DNA from: an uncultured Bacteroidales bacterium
GTDB taxonomy: Bacteria > Bacteroidota > Bacteroidia > Bacteroidales > UBA932
Assembly: GCA_944323245.1 (NCBI GenBank)
Contig: CALURT010000015.1
Location: 1-64,000, forward strand
Reading direction: 5' to 3'
DNA length: 64,000 bases
A program made the position numbers and the translations under genes. A model generated the notes under the pieces. The model searched no databases. It was not told the DNA's origin and was given only the letters and a program-made list of their open reading frames with translations. Within the stretch, counting starts at the first letter, position 1, and the number at the start of each line of letters is the position of its first letter. Of the stretch, positions 44,309-51,239 are shown piece after piece.

Positions 44309-45526
44309 ATGAATATTTTACTTGTTACACAAAATTTTTCTCCTGAAAATTTTAAAAGTAATGATCTTGCTTTTGAATTGCAGAAGCGAGGTTATAATGT
44401 TACCGTACTTACAAGTATCCCAAATTATCCTCAAGGAAAATTTTATAAGGGATATGGGATATTTAGCAAACGTAAGGAGGTAATAAATGGAGTGAAGGTA
44501 TTGAGGACGCTCGTCATTCCCCGCGGAAACGGCGGTGGTGTGATGCTTGCTCTTAATTATCTGAGCTGGGCATTTATAGCGTCTGTTTGGGCTTTTTTTA
44601 TGGCTCTGTTTCATAAATATGATTTGGTCTTGGTTCATGAAACATCTCCGATAACACAGGGATTCCCGGCATTGGTAGTTAAACTGATAAGACGGTGTCC
44701 GATATTCTTTTGGGTTTTGGATTTGTGGCCGGAGAGTCTTCAGGCGGCAGGAGGAATCAACAATAAATATGTTCTCGGCTTTTTTACTTGGGTGACAAGA
44801 CTGATGTATTCGAATTCACAGAAAATATTGGTCAGCTCCAAAGGGTTCAAAAATTCTATTTTGGATAAAGGGGATTTTGAACATAAAATTGTTTATTTCC
44901 CGAATTGGGCGGAGGATGTATTTGACAATCCCCCTGTATTGACAGAAGACCAGCAAGCGGTTGTGAATAAACTGCCTGACGGCTTTAAGGTCATGTTTAC
45001 AGGCAATCTAGGCGAAGCCCAGGATTTTGACCATGTGTTAGAAGCGGCGAAGTTGTTGAAGGAAAATAAAAAAATTAAATTCATCCTGATTGGCGATGGC
45101 AGAAAGCGGGCATGGATAACAGAATTTATTGACCAAAACGGGTTGTCCGATACGGTATTTTGGATGGGGCGTTATCCTATAGAATTGATGCCGGCTTTTT
45201 GCAAATGTGCAGATGTTTTGTTTTTGTCTTTGAAGGATGATTTTATCTTTTCGTTGACAGCACCTGCAAAACTTCAGTCCTATATGGCTATGAAAAAGCC
45301 TATATTGGCAATGATTAATGGTGAAACTCAGAATATCATAAAAGAAGCCGGTTGCGGGTTGTCTGTGAATGCTGGAGATTATAAGTCTTTTGCAGATAAT
45401 GTTTTGAGATTAAGTGTGAGTCCTGATTTAGAACAATTTGGGATTGCCGGATATGAATACTATACCGAAAATTTCTCGAAGAGCAAGTGCTTTGATAAAT
45501 TGGAAGTTTTGATAAAGTCCATATAA
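44309..45526 (+). CDS. wbuB: GT4 glycosyltransferase, WbuB-like (probable L-FucNAc transferase)
   Basis: The 405-residue GT-B enzyme begins NILLVTQNFSPENFKSNDLA, the WbuB/WbvB-like start, and has the donor-site TGNLGEAQDFDHVLEAAKLL and a hydrophobic membrane-associated segment (about 85-110). WbuB homologues transfer L-FucNAc to lipid-linked HexNAc. Location directly after capEFG and before the WecA-like and wbuC genes supports this. G+C is intermediate. Confidence 0.87.
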   Translation: MNILLVTQNFSPENFKSNDLAFELQKRGYNVTVLTSIPNYPQGKFYKGYGIFSKRKEVINGVKVLRTLVIPRGNGGGVMLALNYLSWAFIASVWAFFMALFHKYDLVLVHETSPITQGFPALVVKLIRRCPIFFWVLDLWPESLQAAGGINNKYVLGFFTWVTRLMYSNSQKILVSSKGFKNSILDKGDFEHKIVYFPNWAEDVFDNPPVLTEDQQAVVNKLPDGFKVMFTGNLGEAQDFDHVLEAAKLLKENKKIKFILIGDGRKRAWITEFIDQNGLSDTVFWMGRYPIELMPAFCKCADVLFLSLKDDFIFSLTAPAKLQSYMAMKKPILAMINGETQNIIKEAGCGLSVNAGDYKSFADNVLRLSVSPDLEQFGIAGYEYYTENFSKSKCFDKLEVLIKSI

Positions 45527-45599
45527 TTCAGTTCTTTTTGTGTTTTTGGTAATTAATACAAAACATTGTAAAAGGATTTGATAAAATATACTAGCACAA

Positions 45600-46694
45600 A
45601 TGAATACATATTTAACCTACGGAATTATTTTCGTGATTCTGCTTATTTTGGAGTTGGTGTACTTCAAGATTGCTGATAGATTTAATATTATTGACAAACC
45701 AAACGAGCGGTCATCACATTCGAGCGTTGTATTGCGTGGTGGAGGAATTATCTTTTTGCTTGGGCTATGGATCTGGTGGGGATTTGCTTTGGCTGGTGCA
45801 TTCCCGGAATCTTCAATTGCGGGAGATTCTCAAAATGCTGCAGGATTTGGAATTACTTCATATCTTTGGTTTCTTGTGTCGGTGACGCTTATTGCTGGGG
45901 TGAGTTTTATAGATGATATTCGCTCTCTGCCTGATAGCGTGCGTTTGCTTCTCCAATTTGTGGCGATGATTATGATGTTCTATCAGCTGGACATTCTACA
46001 TTGGAATATGTGGTGGATTGTCGCCATTGCGCTTATCGTCTTTGTCGGTGCAGCAGATATAATTAATTTTATGGACGGCGTGAACGGCATTACAGGCGCT
46101 TATGCCATGGCGTCGCTGATTCCGCTCGCCTTGCTTAATGTAAGCCCTTCGACGATGGGTTTTGTAGACCAGTCGTTGATTTACGTGGTGATATTGGTAG
46201 ACATTGTATTTTGTATCTTCAATTTCCGTCCAAAGGGCAAAGCGAAGTGTTTTGCCGGAGACGTCGGGTCGATTGGTATGGCGTATATTCTATTGTTTTT
46301 AATAGGCTTACTTATTCTCGCTACGACAGATGTGACATATCTGATTTTTTTGTTGGTTTATGGCGTGGACGGTGTGTTGACAATTTGTCATCGTATTCTC
46401 TTGCATGAGAATTTGGGTGAGGCGCATCGTAAACATGCTTATCAGTTGATGGCGAATGAACTGAAGATTGGGCATGTGAAAGTGGCGTCCTTCTATGCCT
46501 TGCTGCAATTGGTTATTTCATTAGGGTTTATTTATCTTTGTCCGGTGTTGGCTGAAGCGTTTGAACTTTCGTTGATTGCTTGGCATTGGATTTATCTTAT
46601 TACAATGCTAATGGTGCTGGCGCTGGCTTATACGCTATTTATGAAAAAGTATTATCATTTGCATGAGGAGTATCTTGCCTCATTAAAAAAGTAG
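45600..46694 (+). CDS. WecA/WbpL-like polyprenyl-phosphate HexNAc-1-phosphate transferase
   Basis: This 364-residue MraY/WecA-family enzyme starts glycan assembly by moving a sugar-1-phosphate to undecaprenyl phosphate. It has about 10-11 membrane segments and the family motifs FIDDIRSLPDSVRLLLQF, INFMDGVNGITG, CFAGDVGSIGMAY and HRKHAYQLMANELKIGH, which carry the Mg-binding aspartates and the His-rich loop. It lacks a clear sugar-specific signature. It sits between wbuB and wbuC in the same orientation, so it is probably the initiating enzyme of this locus. Confidence 0.93.
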   Translation: MNTYLTYGIIFVILLILELVYFKIADRFNIIDKPNERSSHSSVVLRGGGIIFLLGLWIWWGFALAGAFPESSIAGDSQNAAGFGITSYLWFLVSVTLIAGVSFIDDIRSLPDSVRLLLQFVAMIMMFYQLDILHWNMWWIVAIALIVFVGAADIINFMDGVNGITGAYAMASLIPLALLNVSPSTMGFVDQSLIYVVILVDIVFCIFNFRPKGKAKCFAGDVGSIGMAYILLFLIGLLILATTDVTYLIFLLVYGVDGVLTICHRILLHENLGEAHRKHAYQLMANELKIGHVKVASFYALLQLVISLGFIYLCPVLAEAFELSLIAWHWIYLITMLMVLALAYTLFMKKYYHLHEEYLASLKK

Positions 46695-46698
46695 TGAT

Positions 46699-47097
46699 AT
46701 GATTGAAATCAATAATAAACTTATATCAGATCTGTTTGGACAGGCGGCGGTCAGTCCCCGCTTGCGTCAGAACTATGATTTGCGGACTTCATCGGAGGAC
46801 GGGAGCCAGCGAATGCTCAATGCTCTCTTGCCTGGAACAGTCGTTCCGATTCATAGACATCCTAACTCGAACGAGAGTGTTATTTTGATTCGGGGCAAGG
46901 TGGATGAAATCTTTTATGACGAAGAGGGTAATGAGATCGGGCGTTGTCATTTGAACCCGTCTGCAGGGAGTTTCGGCTGTGTAGTCCCTGCCGGGGCGTG
47001 GCATTCTGTAATCCCGCTTGAACCATCTGTCATATATGAGGCCAAGGACGGTCGCTATGGTGAAGACGGAAGCGAAACCTTTGACGTTTCCCGCTGA
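46699..47097 (+). CDS. wbuC: WbuC-family cupin, C-terminus altered
   Basis: This 132-residue cupin metalloprotein has the WbuC pattern (SPRLRQNYDLR, MLNALLPGTVVPIHRHPNSNESVILIRGKV split in two strands, and VVPAGAWHSVIPLEPSVIYEAKDG). The role of WbuC is unknown; it accompanies L-FucNAc O-antigen genes. The reading frame continues past EAKDG into RYGEDGSETFDVSR and a TGA. A second EAKDG followed by PYAPLTEEDILKC lies just downstream in another frame, and this looks like the ancestral C-terminus displaced by a ~58-bp insertion. Confidence 0.85.
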   Translation: MIEINNKLISDLFGQAAVSPRLRQNYDLRTSSEDGSQRMLNALLPGTVVPIHRHPNSNESVILIRGKVDEIFYDEEGNEIGRCHLNPSAGSFGCVVPAGAWHSVIPLEPSVIYEAKDGRYGEDGSETFDVSR

Positions 47098-47153
47098 AGC
47101 CAAGGACGGCCCGTATGCCCCGCTAACGGAGGAGGATATATTGAAGTGTTGAT
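47038..47153 (+). repeat. microduplication at wbuC 3' end with displaced C-terminal codons
   Basis: The sequence GARGCCAAGGACGG occurs at 47038-47051 and again at 47096-47109, 58 bp apart. After the second copy the codons read GPYAPLTEEDILKC then TGA (47151-47153), in the +1 frame relative to wbuC. A tandem duplication or insertion of 58 bp (not a multiple of 3) would explain it. Confidence 0.7.
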
Positions 47154-47193
47154 TTTAGCATAAAGCAAAGTCAATTCCGGAAGGAGACATTAT

Positions 47194-48123
47194 ATGGATG
47201 TAAAGAATTTGATAGAGAGCCTGATCGGCGATTTGACGGATGATGTGCCGATGCAGCGGATTTCGTCGAAGGCACAAGTCATAGCATCATTGCTGGATAA
47301 TGTAAAATTCAAGACGTGGGTCGACAAGGAACTGATAAAAGGCTACTCAAATGCCGACGATTTGCCGGAATACAGGAAGTTCAGGGCAATGAACATCGTG
47401 GCGTCGTATGTCATTCCCGCCATGTCGGGCCTTTTGCAATATACCAACACACCTGTACCTGTCGAGAATCTTGGAGAGGAAACAAGTGATGAGATATATA
47501 CGGTAAAGATCTATGATACGATACCTGTACTGGAACGGACTATTAAGACGGATGATAATGTCCACTATAGCGTCACTTCATACGAAAAAGCCTGCGTCCA
47601 GAAAGTATTGGGCCATGCTCAGATAACATCGGTGTACAAGCAGTTGTCAATCCAGAATTTCATCATTATGATGGAAACTGTAAGACATCAGTTGGTTGAG
47701 TTTATGCTGGAATTCAATAAAACATTGTTTGGCAATGAAATAGATTTCGCTGTTATGGAAAAAGAGAAAAAAGATCAGATCATAAACAATATTTATGCTT
47801 CCATCGTCCATACCGGCACAGGAAATATTGATGCAAGCCATAGCAATAATATCGGACAAGGAAACGTTGAGGCTTTGGATAGAGACTGCATCCTGCAGAT
47901 AGAAAAATTGCTGTCAGAAATAGAATCATTGAAAATAAATGAGTCGGAAAAGGATGATATAGAGCAATGTGTTTCAGACATCAGGAATGAATTGAAAAGT
48001 GAATCTCCGTCGAATAGATTTATCAGGAATACATTACGTGCATTGAAATCTTTCGGCTCTATAGTTACGGAACAAGCCGTAGGAGCCGGAATAGACAAGT
48101 TGATTGATAAGTTTGTGATTTGA
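47194..48123 (+). CDS. AbiTii-domain protein
   Basis: This 309-residue soluble protein has an N-terminal AbiTii-like domain (about 1-190): VKNLIESLIGDLTDD, SSKAQVIASLLDNVKFKTWVDKELIKGY spread over two helices, then DDLPEYRKFR. The C-terminal part has charged helices likely to form a coiled coil (about 225-270) and an amphipathic terminus. AbiTii is named for abortive-infection proteins; its mode of action is not known to me. The start follows a GGAAGGAG-like purine tract by about 7 nt. It lies between wbuC and the CMP-sugar synthetase, unrelated to glycan synthesis. Confidence 0.78.
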   Translation: MDVKNLIESLIGDLTDDVPMQRISSKAQVIASLLDNVKFKTWVDKELIKGYSNADDLPEYRKFRAMNIVASYVIPAMSGLLQYTNTPVPVENLGEETSDEIYTVKIYDTIPVLERTIKTDDNVHYSVTSYEKACVQKVLGHAQITSVYKQLSIQNFIIMMETVRHQLVEFMLEFNKTLFGNEIDFAVMEKEKKDQIINNIYASIVHTGTGNIDASHSNNIGQGNVEALDRDCILQIEKLLSEIESLKINESEKDDIEQCVSDIRNELKSESPSNRFIRNTLRALKSFGSIVTEQAVGAGIDKLIDKFVI

Positions 48124-48162
48124 CGCAGTCGACGTCCATAGGACTTTCTGGGGAAAATTTGC

Positions 48163-48205
48163 TTATTCACCGAAAATTTTCGGCGAATAATTTGTTTATT
48201 CACCG
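48163..48205. repeat. 28-bp near-perfect palindrome plus third half-site
   Basis: TTATTCACCGAAAA (48163-48176) and TTTTCGGCGAATAA (48177-48190) form a palindrome with one mismatched pair. A further copy of the left end, TTATTCACCG, lies at 48196-48205. This could be the terminator of the AbiTii gene (the right side is T-rich) or an operator for the cytidylyltransferase promoter about 60 bp downstream. Confidence 0.8.
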
Positions 48206-48261
48206 CATTGCAAAGTTGATGACCTTGGACGGTTTTTCTTGCTAAATCGGATTCTGCGGCG

Positions 48262-48269
48262 TACATTTG
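48262..48269 (+). promoter_or_regulatory. -7 box for CMP-sugar synthetase gene
   Basis: TACATTTG exactly matches TAnnTTTG, 16 bp before ATG 48286 and 28 bp before ATG 48298. Transcription probably begins near 48276. Confidence 0.6.
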
Positions 48270-48285
48270 TATTCACTAACTTTTA

Positions 48286-48978
48286 ATGATCGCAGATATG
48301 ATAATAAAGGCAGTGATTCCGATAAGGAAAGGTTCCCAAAGGGTACAGAACAAGAATATCAGGCCGTTCGGCAATACGACCCTGCTCGAAAACAAAATCA
48401 GGACGCTCAAGGAAACAGGAATTTTCGACGACATCATCGTCAATACCGACTGTGAAGAAGCCATAGAAATGGCCAAGGCAAACGGGATTTCATGGCACAG
48501 GCGTGAGCCGTACTATGCTTCTTCGGCCTGCTCCGGAAGCGAATTTTTCCAGCATCTCGGCATCGTGACCGACTGTGACGTATTCTGTTATTGCCCCGTG
48601 ACATCTCCTTTCGTATCGGTTGAAACCATGCGCAAGTGCAGGGATCTGTTCTTGGAAAAGGTCAAGGAAGGCTGCGACTGCGTTTCCACCGTTTCCGACG
48701 TGAAGGAATTCCTGTGGTTGGACGGCAAGCCTGTCAACTACGATAAGGAGAATGCTCCGAACAGCCAGAATCTCCCTGACATAAAGGCACTTAATTTCGG
48801 TTTTACCCTCGTGAAGCGTGAGTCGCTCATCAAGAACAGGAACATCATAGGAGACAAACCGCTTTTCGTCACCACCTCCGGCATAGAATCCGTAGATATT
48901 GACACTCCTCTCGACTTCTACATCGCCGAACAGATATACAACAAGGTCATTGTCGAAGGCAAGGATTTGCTCGACTAA
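48286..48978 (+). CDS. acylneuraminate cytidylyltransferase-like protein
   Basis: This 230-residue enzyme (226 if the second ATG at 48298 is used, giving MIIKAVIPIRKGS) belongs to the NeuA/KdsB nucleotidyltransferase family. It shows the CTP-binding IPIRKGSQRVQNKNIRPFG, the HRREPYYASSACSGSE segment and CPVTSPFVSVETM. It would couple CMP to a sialic-acid-like or other acidic sugar. No NeuB-like synthase or sialyltransferase is seen nearby, so its substrate is open. Confidence 0.82.
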   Translation: MIADMIIKAVIPIRKGSQRVQNKNIRPFGNTTLLENKIRTLKETGIFDDIIVNTDCEEAIEMAKANGISWHRREPYYASSACSGSEFFQHLGIVTDCDVFCYCPVTSPFVSVETMRKCRDLFLEKVKEGCDCVSTVSDVKEFLWLDGKPVNYDKENAPNSQNLPDIKALNFGFTLVKRESLIKNRNIIGDKPLFVTTSGIESVDIDTPLDFYIAEQIYNKVIVEGKDLLD

Positions 48979-48992
48979 ATAGGCCGAGCATA

Positions 48993-49075
48993 TTTCCCCG
49001 AATGCTGCGGCAGAAAGGCCCCAGCCTCCGCAACGAAGCGAGGACCGCGGGCCGGTGGTGCAGCATTCCGGGAAA
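48993..49075. repeat. 16-bp inverted repeat enclosing a G+C-rich core
   Basis: TTTCCCCGAATGCTGC (48993-49008) and GCAGCATTCCGGGAAA (49060-49075) are complementary with one mismatch. The 51-bp core has further short complementarities (CCTCCG with CGAGG; GGCC with GGCC). It lacks any coding sense and resembles a REP/MITE-type palindrome or a structured RNA. Confidence 0.75.
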
Positions 49076-49089
49076 TCAGGAGCAGGCTA

Positions 49090-49132
49090 TGCCGCCAGAA
49101 AGTCAGGTCCTTCGGCTGCGCTCAGGACGGCA
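49090..49132. repeat. REP-like hairpin
   Basis: GTCCT and AGGAC (49107-49128) enclose TCGGCTGCGCTC, and TGCCG/CGGCA form an outer pair (49090-49094 with 49128-49132). CCTTCGGCTGCGCTCAGGAC strongly resembles the dispersed intergenic palindromes found in many genomes. Confidence 0.6.
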
Positions 49133-49183
49133 GAGGAGATGAAATATTTTCCGAAAGGCTTGACAAGCGACAAATAAATTACA

Positions 49184-49191
49184 TATATTTG
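49184..49191 (+). promoter_or_regulatory. promoter of aguA leader
   Basis: TATATTTG is an exact -7 match with TTGAC at 49160-49164 (19-bp spacer) as the -33 element. Transcription should start near 49198, leaving a 90-nt leader before aguA that contains a small upstream ORF and a hairpin. Confidence 0.75.
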
Positions 49192-49216
49192 CATTGCGTC
49201 CGAGAAATGCTTAACT

Positions 49217-49276
49217 ATGACAATGGACGTAAAACTATCATCGGGGCCTGGTGGTCACATCAGGCCTTTATATTGA
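49217..49276 (+). CDS. putative 19-residue leader peptide upstream of aguA
   Basis: This small frame reads MTMDVKLSSGPGGHIRPLY then TGA (17 residues if the second ATG at 49223 is used). It starts about 19 nt after the predicted transcript start and ends 12 bp before the aguA ATG. Codons for GPGGHIRP lie in the hairpin at 49245-49266, so ribosome position would control its folding. The Pro-rich GPGGHIRP stretch near the end is the kind of sequence that can stall ribosomes. Agmatine is decarboxylated arginine, so a sensor of arginine, agmatine or putrescine is plausible. The peptide was not matched to a known family. Confidence 0.5.
   Translation: MTMDVKLSSGPGGHIRPLY
49245..49266 (+). promoter_or_regulatory. 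leader hairpin before aguA (possible attenuator)
   Basis: GGCCTGGTG and CATCAGGCC form a 9-bp stem with a GTCA tetraloop, followed by TTTATATT. It lies within the upstream ORF, 23 bp before the aguA ATG, and could act as an attenuator or mask initiation unless the upstream ORF is translated through it. Confidence 0.6.
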
Positions 49277-49288
49277 ATCTTAATTATT

Positions 49289-50353
49289 ATGAGACTTCCT
49301 GCGGAATGGGAACCACAAAGCGGCATCCAGCTTACATGGCCGCATAAAGACACCGAATGGTATGAACTGGACAAGGTCCTCGACTGCTATGTCGACATAG
49401 CATACAACATCCTCCGTTTCGAACCGCTCATGATAGTCGCCCGCAATATCGAAGAGGCGAAAAAGGAAATTGTCGGAATCGCCGGCAGAAAAGGAATTGA
49501 AATTGATTTCAACAGAATATATTTCCACGAAGCTCCGCTCAACGATACCTGGGCCAGAGACCATGGCGGTATAGCAGTCTACGGAGACAACGGGGAAAAA
49601 TATCTTTACGACTTCGTGTTCAACGGCTGGGGACTCAAATTCGCCTCCAACCTTGACAACATGATTACCAAGACGATATTCTCCGACGGAGCATTCGAGG
49701 ATGACGTCATGGGAGTGGACATGAGACCGTATGTGCTTGAAGGCGGAAGCATCGATACCGACGGTCAGGGGACTCTGCTCACCACGACGGAATGCCTCTG
49801 TTCGGTCAACCGCAACGAATATCTCGACAAGGAGGAAATCGAAGGTGAACTCAAAAGCGCCTTCGGACTCGAAAGGATACTCTGGCTCGACCACGGCACC
49901 ATCATAGGAGACGATACTGACAGTCATGTCGACATTCTTGCGAGGTTCTGCAATCCGCACACTATAGCATACATGCAGTGTACGGATACGGAAGATCCGC
50001 ATTATGAGGAACTGTCGGCCATGGAAAGACAGCTGCGCACCTTCCGCACCATGGACGGAAAGCCTTACGACCTCGTCCCGCTGCCGTTGCCCGATCCACT
50101 GTACATTGACGACTACAGGCTTCCGGCTTCATACGCCAATTTTCTGATAGTCAACGGAGGAGTCCTTCTTCCTGGCACAGGATCGGGTTCTGAAAAGGAT
50201 GAAATTGCAAGAAAACGCCTGCAGGAGGTATTCCCAGACAGGAAAGTGGTGCTTGTGGACTGCAAGGCCCTGCTTTCGGGCCACGGTTCCCTGCACTGCG
50301 TCACGATGCAGTTCCCGAAAGGATATTTAAGAAACAACAACATACAACGATGA
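49289..50353 (+). CDS. aguA: agmatine deiminase
   Basis: AguA converts agmatine to N-carbamoylputrescine and ammonia. The 354-residue peptidyl-arginine-deiminase-type protein has the WARDHGG motif (about 92), EGGSIDTDGQG, the HVD catalytic block in DDTDSHVDILARF, and the nucleophile Cys337 in HGSLHCVTMQ. It overlaps aguB by 4 bp. The 5' leader contains a small ORF and a hairpin, which suggests control at the level of transcription attenuation or translation. Confidence 0.96.
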   Translation: MRLPAEWEPQSGIQLTWPHKDTEWYELDKVLDCYVDIAYNILRFEPLMIVARNIEEAKKEIVGIAGRKGIEIDFNRIYFHEAPLNDTWARDHGGIAVYGDNGEKYLYDFVFNGWGLKFASNLDNMITKTIFSDGAFEDDVMGVDMRPYVLEGGSIDTDGQGTLLTTTECLCSVNRNEYLDKEEIEGELKSAFGLERILWLDHGTIIGDDTDSHVDILARFCNPHTIAYMQCTDTEDPHYEELSAMERQLRTFRTMDGKPYDLVPLPLPDPLYIDDYRLPASYANFLIVNGGVLLPGTGSGSEKDEIARKRLQEVFPDRKVVLVDCKALLSGHGSLHCVTMQFPKGYLRNNNIQR

Positions 50354-51231
50354 ATTTATTGCAAGTAGGAATGGTGCAGACAAGCTGCACCGGAGACACA
50401 GAGGCCAACATTGCGAAATTGGAATCCAATATCCGCAGTTGCGCCGCCATGGGAGCAAGACTCATAGTACTTCAGGAACTCCATAACACCCTCTATTTCT
50501 GCAAGACGGAAGAGGCATCATTGTGCGACCTCGCCGAGACCATACCGGGGCCTTCTACCGAAAGATTCGGCGTCCTTGCCAAGGAACTCGGAGTCGTACT
50601 CGTTCTCTCCCTCTTCGAGCGCAGGGCCCCGGGCATATACCACAATACGGCGGTAGTCATCGAAAAGGACGGAAGCATAGCCGGGAAATACCGCAAGATG
50701 CACATTCCGGACGACCCTTGCTATTACGAAAAATTCTACTTCACTCCGGGCGACCTCGGATTTCATCCTATAGAGACCTCCGTCGGAAAGCTCGGCGTGC
50801 TCGTATGTTGGGACCAGTGGTACCCCGAGGCTGCAAGAATAATGGCACTGAACGGGGCTCAGATCCTGATCTATCCTACGGCAATCGGCGGCGGACCGAT
50901 AGATTCTCCTTTCGAGCAGGCTCTCCAGTGCGATGCATGGAGACTTGTCCAGAGGGGACATGCCGTAGCGAACGGACTTCCGGTAATCACCGTCAACAGG
51001 ACAGGCCACGAGGATGACCCGTCCGGAAACACCCCGGGGCTCGATTTCTGGGGATGTTCTTTCGCAGCTGGCCCGCAGGGTGAAATCCTGTCGCAGTTCG
51101 AGGATGAAGAAGGTGCCAAGGTCGTGGACATAGACCTTGACCGCACCGAATACGTAAGACGCGGCTGGCCTTTCTTCAGGGACAGGAGAATCGATGCTTA
51201 CGGGGACATATTGAACAGATACGGCAAATAG
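50350..51231 (+). CDS. aguB: N-carbamoylputrescine amidase
   Basis: AguB hydrolyses N-carbamoylputrescine to putrescine, CO2 and ammonia. The 293-residue nitrilase has the catalytic triad Glu in VLQELHNT, Lys in YRKMHIPD, and Cys in [13 protein letters not shown]. It is coupled to aguA by the ATGA overlap, and together they form a complete agmatine-to-putrescine route. An arginine decarboxylase gene is not in the window. Confidence 0.96.
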   Translation: MNLLQVGMVQTSCTGDTEANIAKLESNIRSCAAMGARLIVLQELHNTLYFCKTEEASLCDLAETIPGPSTERFGVLAKELGVVLVLSLFERRAPGIYHNTAVVIEKDGSIAGKYRKMHIPDDPCYYEKFYFTPGDLGFHPIETSVGKLGVLVCWDQWYPEAARIMALNGAQILIYPTAIGGGPIDSPFEQALQCDAWRLVQRGHAVANGLPVITVNRTGHEDDPSGNTPGLDFWGCSFAAGPQGEILSQFEDEEGAKVVDIDLDRTEYVRRGWPFFRDRRIDAYGDILNRYGK

Positions 51232-51239
51232 GACAGATC

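Larger units (their letters stand above)
48979..49183. other. gene-free stretch with two hairpin elements
   Basis: No CDS is visible. It holds two G+C-rich inverted-repeat elements (48993-49075 and 49090-49132), reported separately, and then the promoter of aguA. The whole gap between the flanking genes is 310 bp. Confidence 0.7.

Noticed and set aside
24701..49000. Insertion sequences or transposons in the polysaccharide locus
   Set aside because: No transposase, integrase or terminal inverted repeats with target duplications were seen. The AAA-ATPase/PD-(D/E)XK gene is not a transposase.
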